A DNA stretch of 64,000 nt from Artemisia argyi (Eukaryota > Streptophyta > Magnoliopsida > Asterales > Asteraceae), in NCBI GenBank assembly GCA_030686995.1, contig CM060702.1:66714440-66778439 (forward strand), given 5' to 3'. The position numbers and the translations under genes were made by a program. Every line of letters starts with the position of its first letter. Position 1 is the stretch's first letter. Shown piece after piece: positions 1-10,075 of the stretch. The notes under the pieces were generated by a model. That model was given only the letters and a program-made list of their open reading frames with translations. It ran no database searches and was not told the origin of the DNA.

Positions 1-222
1 ATGGAATGCACATCCGCTTTGCACCAACCGGATGGTGTCGGATCGCAAGGGGGACACATTGGCTCCTTGGGTGAGCTCAATAGTGTTTCGATAGCCTTGG
101 TGGCTAGGTCGGGAATACTCTCCTAGGGTTCGGGGCCTAAGAGGTTAGTTAGCTAGTGGTGGGTTTTGTTGGTGGTTTTGTTGTGGTGGGTTGATGGGTT
201 CAAAGATGTTACCACCTTCCAT
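1..222 (-). pseudogene. gag: Athila-like Gag N-terminus (partial, broken)
   Basis: Minus-strand reading frame starting with ATG at 222-220 and running off the left edge. After about 25 residues rich in Pro, Gln and Asn there is an in-frame TAA at 147-145. The frame then continues with a stretch containing LGEYSRPSHQGYRNTIEL and later SDTIRLVQSGCAFH. I recognise this from memory as the conserved Gag start of Athila-type Ty3/gypsy elements common in Asteraceae. The protein would be the capsid precursor that coats element RNA in the cytoplasm. The stop codon makes this copy defective unless translation begins downstream. It sits just below the PBS (368-385), the expected order for a minus-strand element. 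Family assignment is from recall, not a search. Confidence 0.7.
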
Positions 223-367
223 GATGTCGGATGGTAAAGGTTATGAACAAAGGAATGAAGAAATAAGATAGACTAAGGAAAACTAAAAATAAAAATAAAA
301 TCTTACTAGAAAGGAATATAGCAAGTAGACCTAATAAAAAGAAATCCTAACCTAGACAATAACTATT

Positions 368-385
368 CCCCGGGCTGCGGCGCCA
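368..385 (-). other. Primer binding site, tRNA-Asp type (Athila-like element A)
   Basis: Read on the minus strand this begins TGGCGCCGCAGCCCGGGG, six bases from the LTR end at 392. TGGCGCC with a GC-rich tail is the usual priming site of Athila/Tat elements, which is complementary to a tRNA-Asp 3' end. Its position between the LTR and the Gag start fixes the orientation of element A as minus. Confidence 0.7.
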
Positions 386-470
386 AAAACTTGATGCGTG
401 GGAATTGCACCAGGCTTTACCTCTCAAGGGATCTCGAGAAGCTTACAACTCCCACCAGGCAGTGTACCTG

Positions 471-1953
471 TGTAACAATTCACATTTTCAGGTTAATTAC
501 TTTTCCCAGCAGGTCACCCAAGCCTGTACTACTCTCACATGAGCACGCTTAACCGTATGGGCGATTAACCGTTAGACCACAAAACGCGTTTCTAAGACGA
601 TTTGAGTTTTCAACTTATTAGAAAAATGGTCATACAAGTTATATGAAACATACCCTAATAACAATCTTCATGTACTAATAAACTTTCCTAAGTTTATTCA
701 AATATCGGACATGTAACTTTTCGGATCAAAACTTATATCTATATATTTCATCAACTACTACAATAGTAGGGAGCCTCATGTGAGGAGTTCATTATGTAAG
801 CCGTCGAGTTGAGTTGTGGATTTACGAATTAAAGTGTCCTGGCTCCTCGAACGCTTACTAACATGACTTCTGAATTATGTCGGCCCGAACGGTAGTAAAC
901 GATATACAAAACATACATGTTCATGAATCTTTTCTTTCAAAGACTTACATTATACATCATACCACATCATGGACTAGATGCAAGATATATATATTGGCAT
1001 GTTTATGTTTCCTTAGACATTATTCCAAACCTAAGTTACAACAATTATTCTAGGTTGCTCGTAGAAGTTCTTACGGCATATCCATCATTCTCATTATATA
1101 TCATCCAACTCAAGGTGAGTTCGTAGCCCCACTTTACATTACTTCAATGTTTTACAAACCCTTGGGGGGAATACATGCTATTATTTTTCTACTCGAACAC
1201 AATGCTTTCTACTGTATGCTATTCGACCATGTTTTATTATCACTAAGTAACATCCTTGCCAAACCAAGATCCCTTATTATGAACCATTTAATCACTTGCA
1301 AGGGTTACTTGCAAGTGAGCGCGAATATTGTGAATAGGCCTATTGGGATTGACGAATCCCATTTGTTTTGACTAAGTTCAAACAAATGCATTAATATTTG
1401 AGACATTAGGTATGACGGCAAAGTACCTACCGGGATAAATCTGTCGATCGATATTGGTACACGTTAACGTTTTGGTGTCATAAGCTTAGTGAATTAATAA
1501 CCTTTCCGGGCATATAACAACGTAGCCTACATGTTTTGTTTTCCAAACTATGAGTGTGAGTCTATAGCTCACACTACGATTATTGTGTTCAAACGATTTA
1601 ACTACCAACACATTGTGTTCAAACATTAAACAAACTCTATGAATATCACTCAACCTTTGTGTTGACCTCTCAAGCATGTATTTCAGGTTCATGACGATCA
1701 AGGATGGCACGGAAGGGCACGGATACTCAAGAAGGCTATAAATTTTATTATCATTCAAAAACTCATTTAAATGTAAACTGCAAACATGGAACCAGTTGGG
1801 ACCTCATTTTGTAATCTCTGATATTTATACAATTTGAATGATAAATCTTTTAAAACGACTCAATTGGAGTTCGTTTTCTATTATTGTGACTATTGTGCCG
1901 TCGAGTAACACCCAGTTTGAATTCCGCTGCAACCATGAATTGGGGGTGTTACA
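471..1953 (+). repeat. NA1 5' LTR
   Basis: 1483 bp, starting TGTAACAATT and ending GGGGGTGTTACA. It contains the predicted LTR intron (1115-1686), a 10 bp perfect hairpin (arms at 1293-1302 and 1308-1317), the palindrome AATAGGCCTATT (1333-1344), and a hairpin with arms TGGGATT and AATCCCA (1344-1361). A CCGCTG motif lies about 25 bases before the LTR end. The block around 760-900 is close to the LTR of NA3 around 51750-51890. Short frames seen in it are not credible genes. Confidence 0.9.
1115..1686 (+). other. Predicted LTR intron (NA1 5' LTR)
   Basis: Donor CAAG|GTGAGT at 1114/1115 matches the plant U1 consensus. Acceptor TGTATTTCAG ends at 1686, and a YTNAY branch candidate TTGAC lies at 1662-1666 with its A 21 bases before the acceptor. 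The same donor, branch and acceptor occur in the chromovirus, NA3 and array LTRs although the sequence between differs. Splicing is inferred only. A spliced RNA could serve as mRNA-like leader, whereas replication needs the unspliced form because the LTR keeps the intron. Confidence 0.45.
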
Positions 1954-1956
1954 GAT

Positions 1957-1969
1957 TGGTACCAGAGCC
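1957..1969 (+). other. NA1 primer binding site (initiator Met tRNA type)
   Basis: TGGTACCAGAGCC begins three bases after the 5' LTR end. It matches the iMet-tRNA priming consensus TGGTATCAGAGCC with one difference. It is followed directly by the covarying hairpin at 1973-2012. Confidence 0.85.
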
Positions 1970-1972
1970 ATG

Positions 1973-2012
1973 GTTATAGAGAAACGGGTCTAATTGAGAC
2001 CTAAACTATAAC
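1973..2012 (+). promoter_or_regulatory. PBS-proximal hairpin (NA1)
   Basis: Outer arms GTTATAG (1973-1979) and CTATAAC (2006-2012), inner arms GGTCT (1987-1991) and AGACC (1997-2001). The outer arms are shared with the chromovirus, NA3 and the array element. The inner stem differs in sequence but still pairs, which is the pattern of compensating change. A role in RNA packaging, dimerisation or primer annealing is an inference. Confidence 0.6.
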
Positions 2013-2086
2013 TACAACTACAAGCAAAACCATTTTTATAGCCTTCCGCTCTCCGTGTCTTCCATCCTCCAGACGATTATGGACTT

Positions 2087-2325
2087 AGTAAGCATGTTAT
2101 GCTACACAAACATATTAGTATATTCATATATATACCCCTTTTGAGCATTTCCCCGTAGATATTTTATGCTACACAAACATAATTGCATATTAATATATGT
2201 ACCCTAAACATAATTGAGCATTTCCCCGTAAGCATTTTATGCTACATGAACACATATAAGTATATTGATATATACACACTAGGCATTTTATGCTACATGA
2301 ACATATTAGTATATTGATATATAAA
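2087..2325 (+). repeat. Degenerate tandem repeat in NA1 interior
   Basis: Four related units each contain a version of TTTATGCTACA(C/T)(A/G)AACA followed by TA-rich sequence (ATTAGTATATT and variants). Spacing is irregular, about 50-80 bases, and some units carry GAGCATTTCCCCGTA. No coding potential is seen. Confidence 0.7.
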
Positions 2326-2444
2326 CTCGGTTTATTTTCAATCATTTATCTAAACAATGGACTAAACATATCTGTGTATGCCTATTCTAAGGCATTTCGG
2401 CACAGCCACACTCTCCCAATCATGTTCCTACTCCAACATTATAT

Positions 2445-2785
2445 GTCCAAGACATTGTAACTGATTGCAATGGTCTCATTCATTTTCCAAGACATTGTGA
2501 GATACAATGGTCTCATTCATTTTTCAAGACATTGTGAGATACAATGGCCTCATTCATTTTCCAAGACATTGTGAGATACAATGGTCTCATTCATTTTCCA
2601 AGACATTGTATGATACAATGGTCTTAATCATTTCTCAAATGTTTTGAGTCACACAATGACCTAACCTACTTCCCAGACATTCTGAATTGCACAATGGTAT
2701 AACCTACTTCCCAGACATTGTGAATTGCACAATGGTCTAATCTACTTCCGAGACATTGTGATTTGCGTAATGGTCTCTGGAATCA
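2445..2785 (+). repeat. 37 bp tandem repeat with internal hairpin (NA1)
   Basis: About nine units of a mainly 37 bp monomer (starts near 2447, 2487, 2524, 2561, 2598). Each has CCAAGACATTGTG and ACAATGGTCTCATTC or decayed forms. Within each unit CATTGT and ACAATG are complementary across about five bases, so each monomer can fold as a small hairpin. The last units drift (AACCTACTTCC replaces TCATTCATTTT). This is a satellite-like block inside a retrotransposon. Confidence 0.85.
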
Positions 2786-3065
2786 TTCCATCACATCATC
2801 AATATCATTTCATATGATATCAAAAACCCATCACAATCTTTCGATTTCTAAATAGAAATATGAGATTTATAAAGGACAAACAAATCCATCACCTACAAAA
2901 GCTGAAGTTCAGCCCTACATTCATCAAAGTTTTCTTCTGAAACCTTCATTATTAAAAGTTCGTGATCCTGACCAAGTATGTTCTATTTTAGAACTACTTA
3001 AAACTTCCTTTCCACACACGTACGTACCCGTACTATCTTCTATGCGATGGAATGTGAAAACATAG

Positions 3066-3097
3066 GTTACAAGTCTTGTATGGGCGGGACTTGCAAC
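3066..3097 (+). other. Hairpin shared with NA3 LTR (in NA1 interior)
   Basis: Arms GTTACAAGTC (3066-3075) and GACTTGCAAC (3088-3097) pair over 10 bases with one G-T. The loop is near TTGTATGGGCGG. The same hairpin, with a perfect stem, lies in the LTR of NA3 at 52511-52541 and 56246-56276, so the block sits in the interior of one family and in the LTR of the other. Confidence 0.6.
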
Positions 3098-3175
3098 TGA
3101 ATTGTTTGACATCGCCTTTGTTTAGTGGACAGTTTCCCGAAAGCAACGGACATATCATAAGTATACCTAATTTAG

Positions 3176-3289
3176 GTATTTGGAAATTTTATCGAACCTT
3201 GGCTAAATATAGACTAGTCACCTATATTTAACCTAGGGACAGTGGAATATAGTCTGACTAACTATATTCGACTTAGAATTTTCAAATAC
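3176..3289 (+). other. Three-way-junction fold in NA1 interior
   Basis: An outer stem pairs 3176-3191 with 3274-3289 (16 bases, two G-T). It encloses two hairpins: arms 3204-3212 and 3222-3230 (TAAATATAG / CTATATTTA, loop ACTAGTCAC), and arms 3245-3252 and 3262-3269 (GAATATAG / CTATATTC, loop TCTGACTAA). A colinear fold with compensating changes occurs in the array element interior at 12841-12959. Both lie in noncoding interiors, so an RNA-level role such as packaging is plausible but untested. Confidence 0.6.
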
Positions 3290-3887
3290 TGAGAATAGTT
3301 GTACTAGGGTTATGTTTAGATTGATTTCCTACATGAACACGATAAACCACCAGAATACATTAAAACAATCTAGAGACACGATAGTGCCTTACCACTCAGC
3401 AAGATCTTAACACCTTATTTGTATGATCTAAATTCATTCTTGAAATTTTTCATTTATGAGATAATCCGAACTACTATCTTGGGATAGTTATCAATTATTC
3501 TCTTCATCCTGTAGAAGTACTATCCTGTTTAGGTCCTAAGGATACCATTCCATCATAAACTTTTAAAATCTCTTAAGATTTTTAAAGCAAACTCAACATC
3601 TATACCTAAGAGTATTAATGTTAAGCATACACTACACACTTTTGTTCATCAACATATCACATCATTATCTTCACAACCGTTACAAACACAAACAGATCTT
3701 GATGCACCTTTAAAGCTCAAATCATCCTTAGTTACACCACAAGTACCCTCATCAGCTTTACAAGTCTGAATATTCATCTTGTACTTTTGGAACACCAGTA
3801 TCATCTCGTAATACACTACCTTGTAACTCACCGGCTAAGTATGAATGTTGTGTCGGGAATTCTTGAGTAGGATGATTTATAATGTCC

Positions 3888-3997
3888 TTATTTGAATGGA
3901 TTGGGATGCCTTTTCATTTAAATAAAGAAATTATAAATCATCGAACCATACGTTTATATTCCTTTAGTTACATTGTTTGGGATGCCTCTCTATGTAA
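3888..3997 (+). other. Twin hairpins shared with NA3 interior
   Basis: First stem TTATTTGAAT (3888-3897) with ATTTAAATAA (3916-3925). Second stem centred on TTACAT (3968-3973) and ATGTAA (3992-3997), extendable outward with one mismatch. Both loops contain TGGGATGCC. The same pair with loops containing GGACGC occurs in NA3 at 53332-53443. The surrounding block of about 190 bases is alignable between the two families. Confidence 0.55.
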
Positions 3998-4173
3998 ATA
4001 AAGAATTATAAACAAGTGGGCTTATTTATATCCGAAATAACATAAGTATGAAGTCAATAAACACTAGATACCACAACAGATTACCTACTAGGCTATGATT
4101 GCAACGACTATCCCAATTTCCATTAGTACGAGGTTTACATTTTGGTTTTCATAATGATAGTGCAATAATAAAC

Positions 4174-4311
4174 AAACTTATTGCGAGGCCATGTAACCAT
4201 ATGCATGTGCAGTCGTACCAAACTCATTACGGAGCCATGTAACCATACGCATGCGCAGTCGTACCAAACTCATTGCAAAGCCATGTAGCCATATGCATGG
4301 GCAGCCGTACA
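4174..4311 (+). repeat. 46 bp tandem repeat, three units (NA1)
   Basis: Units start at about 4174, 4220 and 4266 and contain GCCATGTAACCAT, then ATGCATG and GCAGTCGTACC with a few substitutions. A fourth short-period array (about 32 bp units built on ACTATATCAATT...TTGATATT) follows at 4364-4486. Together with the blocks at 2087 and 2445 these make up much of the NA1 interior. Confidence 0.8.
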
Positions 4312-4634
4312 ATTCAAACAGGACTTGGTCCAACCACATGTTCAACGCTTATTCCATGATTCGATTCTTATATCAATTGCTATTGATACTTGACAACTAT
4401 ATCAAGTTCTATTTGATATTAAACTACTATATCAATTCCTATTAATATCCGACTGCTATATCAATTTCCTTTGATATTCGACTATTACCATACCTTTCCT
4501 ACATAAAAGTAAGCCTCATCCTACACCATACACTGAAATGACAAATCAAATTACATCACTGGTAATTCCAGACACTAGTCCTCATAAGTAACCACACATC
4601 TTTATCGACACCACTCCAACATATGACACACATA

Positions 4635-4671
4635 GAACTTCAGGACGAAGTTCCCCGTAAGGGGTAGAGAC
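4635..4671 (+). promoter_or_regulatory. GGA-loop hairpin and polypurine tract (NA1)
   Basis: Arms GAACTTC (4635-4641) and GAAGTTC (4647-4653) enclose loop AGGAC. Then CCCC-GTAA-GGGG forms a second small stem with a GNRA-type loop. The purine run AAGGGGTAGAGA ends one base before the 3' LTR start at 4672 and should prime plus-strand synthesis. The chromovirus, NA3 and array elements have a hairpin with the same loop core at the same place. Confidence 0.65.
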
Positions 4672-5183
4672 TGTAACAATTCGCATTTTCAGGTTAATTA
4701 CTTTTCCCAGCAGGTCACCCAAGCCTGTACTACTCTCACATGAGCACGCTTAACCGTATGGGCGATTAACCGTTAGACCACAAAACGCGTTTCTAAGACG
4801 ATTTGAGTTTTCAACTTATTAGAAAAATGGTCATACAAGTTATATGAAACATACCCTAATAACAATCTTCATGTACTAATAAACTTTCCTAAGTTTATTC
4901 AAATATCGGACATGTAACTTTTCGGATCAAAACTTATATCTATATATTTCATCAACTACTACAATAGTAGGGAGCCTCATGTGAGGAGTTCATTATGTAA
5001 GCCGTCAAGTTGAGTTGTGGATTTACGAATTAAAGTGTCCTGGCTCCTCGAACGCTTACTAACATGACTTCTGAATTATGTCGGCCCGAACGGTAGTAAA
5101 CGATATACAAAACATACATGTTCATGAATCTTTTCTTTCAAAGACTTACATTATACATCATACCACATCATGGACTAGATACA

Positions 5184-5268
<85 letters not shown>

Positions 5269-6214
5269 CATGTTTATGTTTCCTTAGACATTATTCCAAA
5301 CCTAAGTTACAACAATTATTCTAGGTTGCTCGTAGAAGTTCTTACGGTATATCCATCATTCTCATTATACATCATCCAACTCAAGGTGAGTTCATAGCCC
5401 CACTTTACATTACTTCAATGTTTTACAAACCCTTGGGGGGAATACATGCTATTATTTTTCTACTCGAACACAATGCTTTCTACTGTATGCTATTCGACCA
5501 TGTTTTATTATCACTAAGTAACATCCTTGCCAAACCAAGATCCCTTATTATGAACCATTTAATCACTTGCGAGGGTTACTTGCAAGTGAGCGCGAATATT
5601 GTGAATAGGCCTATTGGGATTGACGAATCCCATTTGTTTTGACTAAGTTCAAACAAATGCATTAATATTTGAGACATTAGGTATGACGGCAAAGTACCTA
5701 CCGGGATAAATCTGCCGATCGATATTGGTACACATTAACGTTTTGGTGTCATAAGCTTAGTGAATTAATAACCTTTCCGGGCATATAACAACGTAGCCTA
5801 CATGTTTTGTTTTCCAAACTATGAGTGTGAGTCTATAGCTCACACTACGATTATTGTGTTCAAACGATTTAACTACCAACACATTGTGTTCAAACATTAA
5901 ACAAACTCTATGAATATCACTCAACCTTTGTGTTGACCTCTCAAGCATGTATTTCAGGTTCATGACGATCAAGGATGGCACGGATACTCATGAAGGCTAT
6001 AAATTTTATTATCATTCAAAAACTCATTTAAATGTAAACTGTAAACATGGAACCAGTTGGGACCTCATTTTGTAATCTCTGATATTTATACAATTTGAAT
6101 GATAAATCTTTTAAAACGACTCAATTGGAGTTCGTTTTCTATTATTGTGACTATTGTGCCGTCGAGTAACACCCAGTTTGAATTCCGCTGCAACCATGAA
6201 TTGGGGGTGTTACA
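4672..6214 (+). repeat. NA1 3' LTR with long TA microsatellite
   Basis: 1543 bp copy of the 471-1953 LTR. The main difference is a TA run of about 40 units at 5186-5265, against about five units at the same place in the 5' LTR. Other changes are roughly ten substitutions and loss of a 10 bp GGCACGGAAG-type duplication near 5970. The predicted intron signals are intact. Confidence 0.9.
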
Positions 6215-7558
6215 ACCTGATCGTTGTAGTATAGTATAGTATAGTGACAAGTACCGGGGGATTGATCGTTCAACTCAGGAATAGTGTCGCTAGGATTAGA
6301 AAGCCTAAAATCTAGGTCTAGAGGTGAGGGATGATTCTTTTTTTGTATTCATATATTTTTTTAAAAGCAAGTAAAATCTCGGGTTTTGGAAGAGTGGACG
6401 GAATTAGTTGCTAGTCAACTAACCCAATAACTAAGATGCAATCAAAATAAAATAACAAAAATGTAAATAAAGCTAATTAAACTAGTGGTGTGAACAATAG
6501 ATGAGAGAATTGTGTTTACTTAGATTTCACTACTCCCTAGATATCTTTTACAGGTTAATTGTTTGTTACAGTTGCGTGGATGACGGGTTATATTCCTTAA
6601 TACCAATCGTGGGGTGGCGTACGTACTTCCCCAACTCTATAAGCTCCTACTTCACTCCTATGTCGAGCCTGAAAGAAGCTCCTAACATGGGATCACTAGA
6701 ATTCACTCATGCATTAAATACAACCATAAAAACCTAGTACGCATTGGTTCATGTTTCTTAAGACGTTCAAGCAAGTTATACAATGGAAGTCTGCCAGTTT
6801 TCTTAAGCCTAACATCGAAATCATTCATCCATTACAACTATAAACAAGCAATCAACCTATAATCAACATCTAGGTTTCATTACATCTAAGCAAACACACA
6901 AAAGATCTAGCCTAGCATGTTAAAATCAAGACAAGCGTAAGATATATTCAAACAACACATAGACATATTGAATGAATTGAAAGGATACTTATCTTAATTG
7001 AACATGAAGGGTTTCAAGGGGTGAAAACCCTTGAAAATATTCTAAAACTCGTGCTAGGGTTTATTCAAGTCGATCCTATAATTCTCCTCTCTTTAGATTG
7101 AAAATTACAAAGACTATATATATATATTTCCTAAGGTGACGGCGGTAAGAAGAAACTTCTGACGCCGTCAACCCACTGCCCATAATATTCTCGGACTGCC
7201 TAGATCCAGATCTGACGCCGTCATGTGTAATGTTGTTCTGGGTCGCCACCACTTTTACTCTTGACGGCCATGCTTTGACGCCATCACATTTCTACTGGAC
7301 CGTCACCACTTTTGCTCTTGACGCCGTCATCAATATGCTCTTGACGCCGTCAGGTACTGTTCCCAGCAAGGAAAATTAAGACTTTGCCGTTTTCTTCACT
7401 TTAATGCTCCAAAAACGTCCAAAGTGCTTCCTTTTCCAGAATTCACTCCAAAAGTACCTAAAATCATAAAAGGAACGATTTAGGGCAATATTTGATCAAA
7501 TAAATTCAATTCCTGGCTTAAATGACCCCCTAAAAACGGATAATTTTTCGCTTCATCA

Positions 7559-7925
7559 CATATCATGCAAAATAGGATTCTGTAGCAATTATCAGTGGTG
7601 TGATTTGTATAACTGCATAGTTCACATCTCACTAAAGGTTTGGATGAAGATTTTGGTTTGGAGGAACTTGAGGAAGTTGGTGGCTGTTGTTTAGGTTTTG
7701 AACCAAAGGTTTTTTTAGTGGACTCAATTTTTTCACTCAACTTCCTGACAAGTTCTGCTAACTGATCATATTTTGAATCAGTACTGTTAGGTTTCACTTC
7801 GGTGGAGACTGAAGGTGTGTGGGTTTCAATGAGTACAGAGGTAGGTCTCTTCAGGATTGTTCTCCCTAAACCTGATTTCTCCTTGGGAGAATGTGGTTGG
7901 TAGACAGATGAGGTAAGATCAGAAC
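7559..7925 (-). pseudogene. gag: Copia Gag C-terminal fragment with zinc knuckle
   Basis: Minus-strand open frame containing a Ser/Pro/Lys-rich linker and a CX2CX4HX4C knuckle (CELCSYTNHTTDNC) followed by YRILFCM. It is truncated at 7559 by the Athila-like LTR. At its upstream end it stops at the target duplication AGAAC (7921-7925). The frame continues at 27591 on the far side of the array when one AGAAC copy is removed, which shows that both pieces are one gene split by the array. Confidence 0.75.
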
Positions 7926-10009
7926 TGTAACACCCCCGAAATTGGGTCCAGCGGAAGCATACATGTCACTGGGGTGCTACTCAAATGGTATCACAACACA
8001 AGGTACAAGGAACGGTTTTTAACTCAACCGTTTAGAAGAAATTTCATATCAAAAGCATTATGTTTACAACATTTCAAAAACAATGTGGAAACATAGGCCC
8101 ATAAAAAAAATAAAACGGTCCCAAATACATCAGGGTCATCTATGACCATGCCATGCCTTGCCAAAAGCCTTCAATAGTAGTTATCGCCTTAAACCTGAAA
8201 ATACATGCTAAAGAAATGTCAACACGAGGTTGGTGAGTTCATAGGTTTGCATAAAAGCAATTTAGTATAAAAGAAATGTGAGTTCGATAAAAGTTTTGTG
8301 ACCATGGTGTCGCTCACAATGTCATGAAAATATAGTTTACTTTCAAGTAAATGTAGTAATGTGGACCACAAGGTTTTCGAGTGTGAATAACCGTTCACAT
8401 ACAAATCTAAGTTCAGTTTTAGTGACTACTGCTTTACTCATAGTGTCATGAAAAATATCAGTAAAGTAGACCATAAGTGTTAAGCATAAAGTTGGACCAT
8501 AGGCAAAGTATGTGATCATTACAACGAATATAATGTCACATAAAAGTAAAAGTCTATTACGCTAGCACTAAGTTCATGCAACCGAAGCTACGACAGTGTG
8601 CATGCTCTAGAAGCATGTTAAATATAAAGGCCCGGCAAGTGTTTATCCCGATACACTTGTAATTCGACATGTTATACGCTCGCGTTTGCCTATCCGGTCA
8701 AACCGAACGGGGGAGTCACCCCCAATAGATCTATTTATAACATTCGCGCTTCCCAGCTGGAATTAACGGTTTATGAGTTTGGGCATAGTGGGATTCAAGG
8801 CTTAGGCTAATCCGCGTAATAGTTTAAATAAAGCATAAGTTTCAGTGTGGTCCATAAAAGTGTTTGCATAAAAGCAATTGTCCATAAAGTGTGTTGCATA
8901 CAAGCAATAACTCATAAAGTGTGTTGCATAAAAGCACGAATTCATAAGGTGTTTGCACGTTTCTCACCCCTAGTTTGTAAAGCAAAGTAAAGTAAAGAGT
9001 GGGGCTATAATGTTTAGAGTACTTGTGAAAGTAAAAATAAGTAGTTGAGCATGTATCTCCCCCAAAGAGTTTACAAAGTAATTAAACGAGTAAAAGTGGG
9101 GCTATGACTCACCTTAGTAAATCGTCTGGTGAATAAATCAAGTTGTGAATGTGCACGGCTCCGACACGCAACCTAGATAAGTATGTTATGGTATGATTTA
9201 GGTCGTGAAATTATGTCGTGTATGCATTTTGTGAAAGTTATATCACCCGTACATGTTTGTTGTAAAGTTTAATGGCTAAAAACGTAGTTACGTTAATGTG
9301 CTCGTTTAAGAGTCAAATATACGTTTTATATAACGTGACTAGTTTATCTCGTAATTAAACTATGGTCGTCTTGTTAATGAGTATTTTTGAAAACCTCTAA
9401 TGCGCCTAGTAAGTATACATAACGTTTTACCATTTTTGTTTACGTCATTTTAGTCAAAATCCACTCTAAAGTGTCCAAAATTTACTTTAAAATGTTTCAT
9501 CAGCTTTCTAATAGCAAAAATAATAAGCTGTCAAAAGTTATATGTCGTCGCAAGTTCTTTAGGCCATATCTTTCTTGTTGTAGCTCCGTTTCTTGAGTTT
9601 TATATATCCCTGGGTTCGTGTTCAAGTATATTAACATGTTTTTAGTGTCTAGACTAATCTAGTTAACTTTTAATACTCGATTTTTCCATTTAAAAATCTT
9701 CCAACAGCAAGTATTGTTTCAGAAAATCATTCTTGTCAATCAACTTCAAATTAAGGTATCTTCTTCGTTAATAGTCCGTTTTAATCCATTCAAGCGGCCA
9801 TGTTTTCGTTATAGAGTCTATTTTCTATATTTCTAGCCAAATCTTGCCACCAAGTTACTGATTTTTCTGTGTGAGGTCGAATGGGACAGCTTCGTTTCTA
9901 AAGGTGTCAAAACGCATTTCCTAGCTTTCTAATTATTCAAAACCGCTTAACAACTCCCCAAACTAATCCTAGCTCTTCCACTGATTTTTCAACATGTCAA
10001 TAGTGATTT

Positions 10010-10075
<66 letters not shown>

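Larger units (their letters stand above)
471..6214 (+). mobile_element. NA1: complete noncoding LTR retrotransposon inside an Athila-like LTR
   Basis: 5744 bp element with direct LTRs at 471-1953 and 4672-6214, both TGTAAC...GTTACA. A 5 bp target duplication ACCTG lies at 466-470 and 6215-6219. The empty site is visible in the second Athila-like LTR (around 34450), where the flanking sequence runs on without the element. The interior (1954-4671) has an iMet PBS and a polypurine tract but no open frame resembling Gag, protease, RT or integrase. It is built largely of short tandem repeats and foldback structures. It must depend on proteins from another element; the chromovirus at 38196-57290 shares its end signals. 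LTR-LTR differences are about ten substitutions plus a 10 bp indel and a large TA-repeat difference, so the insertion is fairly young. Confidence 0.9.
392..7558 (-). repeat. 5' LTR of Athila-like element A, split by NA1
   Basis: The LTR begins TGATGCGTGG on the plus strand at 392 and ends CTTCATCA at 7558, so on its own strand it runs TGATGAAG to ACGCATCA. Its left 79 bases and the block from 6215 flank the inserted element NA1. With NA1 and one ACCTG copy removed the LTR is about 1418 bp. It matches the LTR at 34370-35825 along its length, which is 1456 bp and uninterrupted. It contains four exact TGACGCCGTCA motifs between 7160 and 7352 and a short TA run near 7110-7130 that could supply a minus-strand TATA box. 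Right of 7558 the copia gag frame resumes, so this is an insertion into that element; CATAT (7559-7563) would be the target duplication if a copy lies beyond the left edge. Confidence 0.75.

Noticed and set aside
2445..2785. CRISPR-like array
   Set aside because: Units are directly adjacent without unique spacers and lie in a plant retrotransposon.
5078..5324. Open frames of Ile-Tyr repeats
   Set aside because: They are translations of the TA microsatellite, and the same holds at 51577-51861 and 55268-55507.
8219..8404. 61-codon minus-strand frame in each array LTR
   Set aside because: It lies in the predicted intron of the LTR, has no family resemblance, and its repetition is due to LTR copying.
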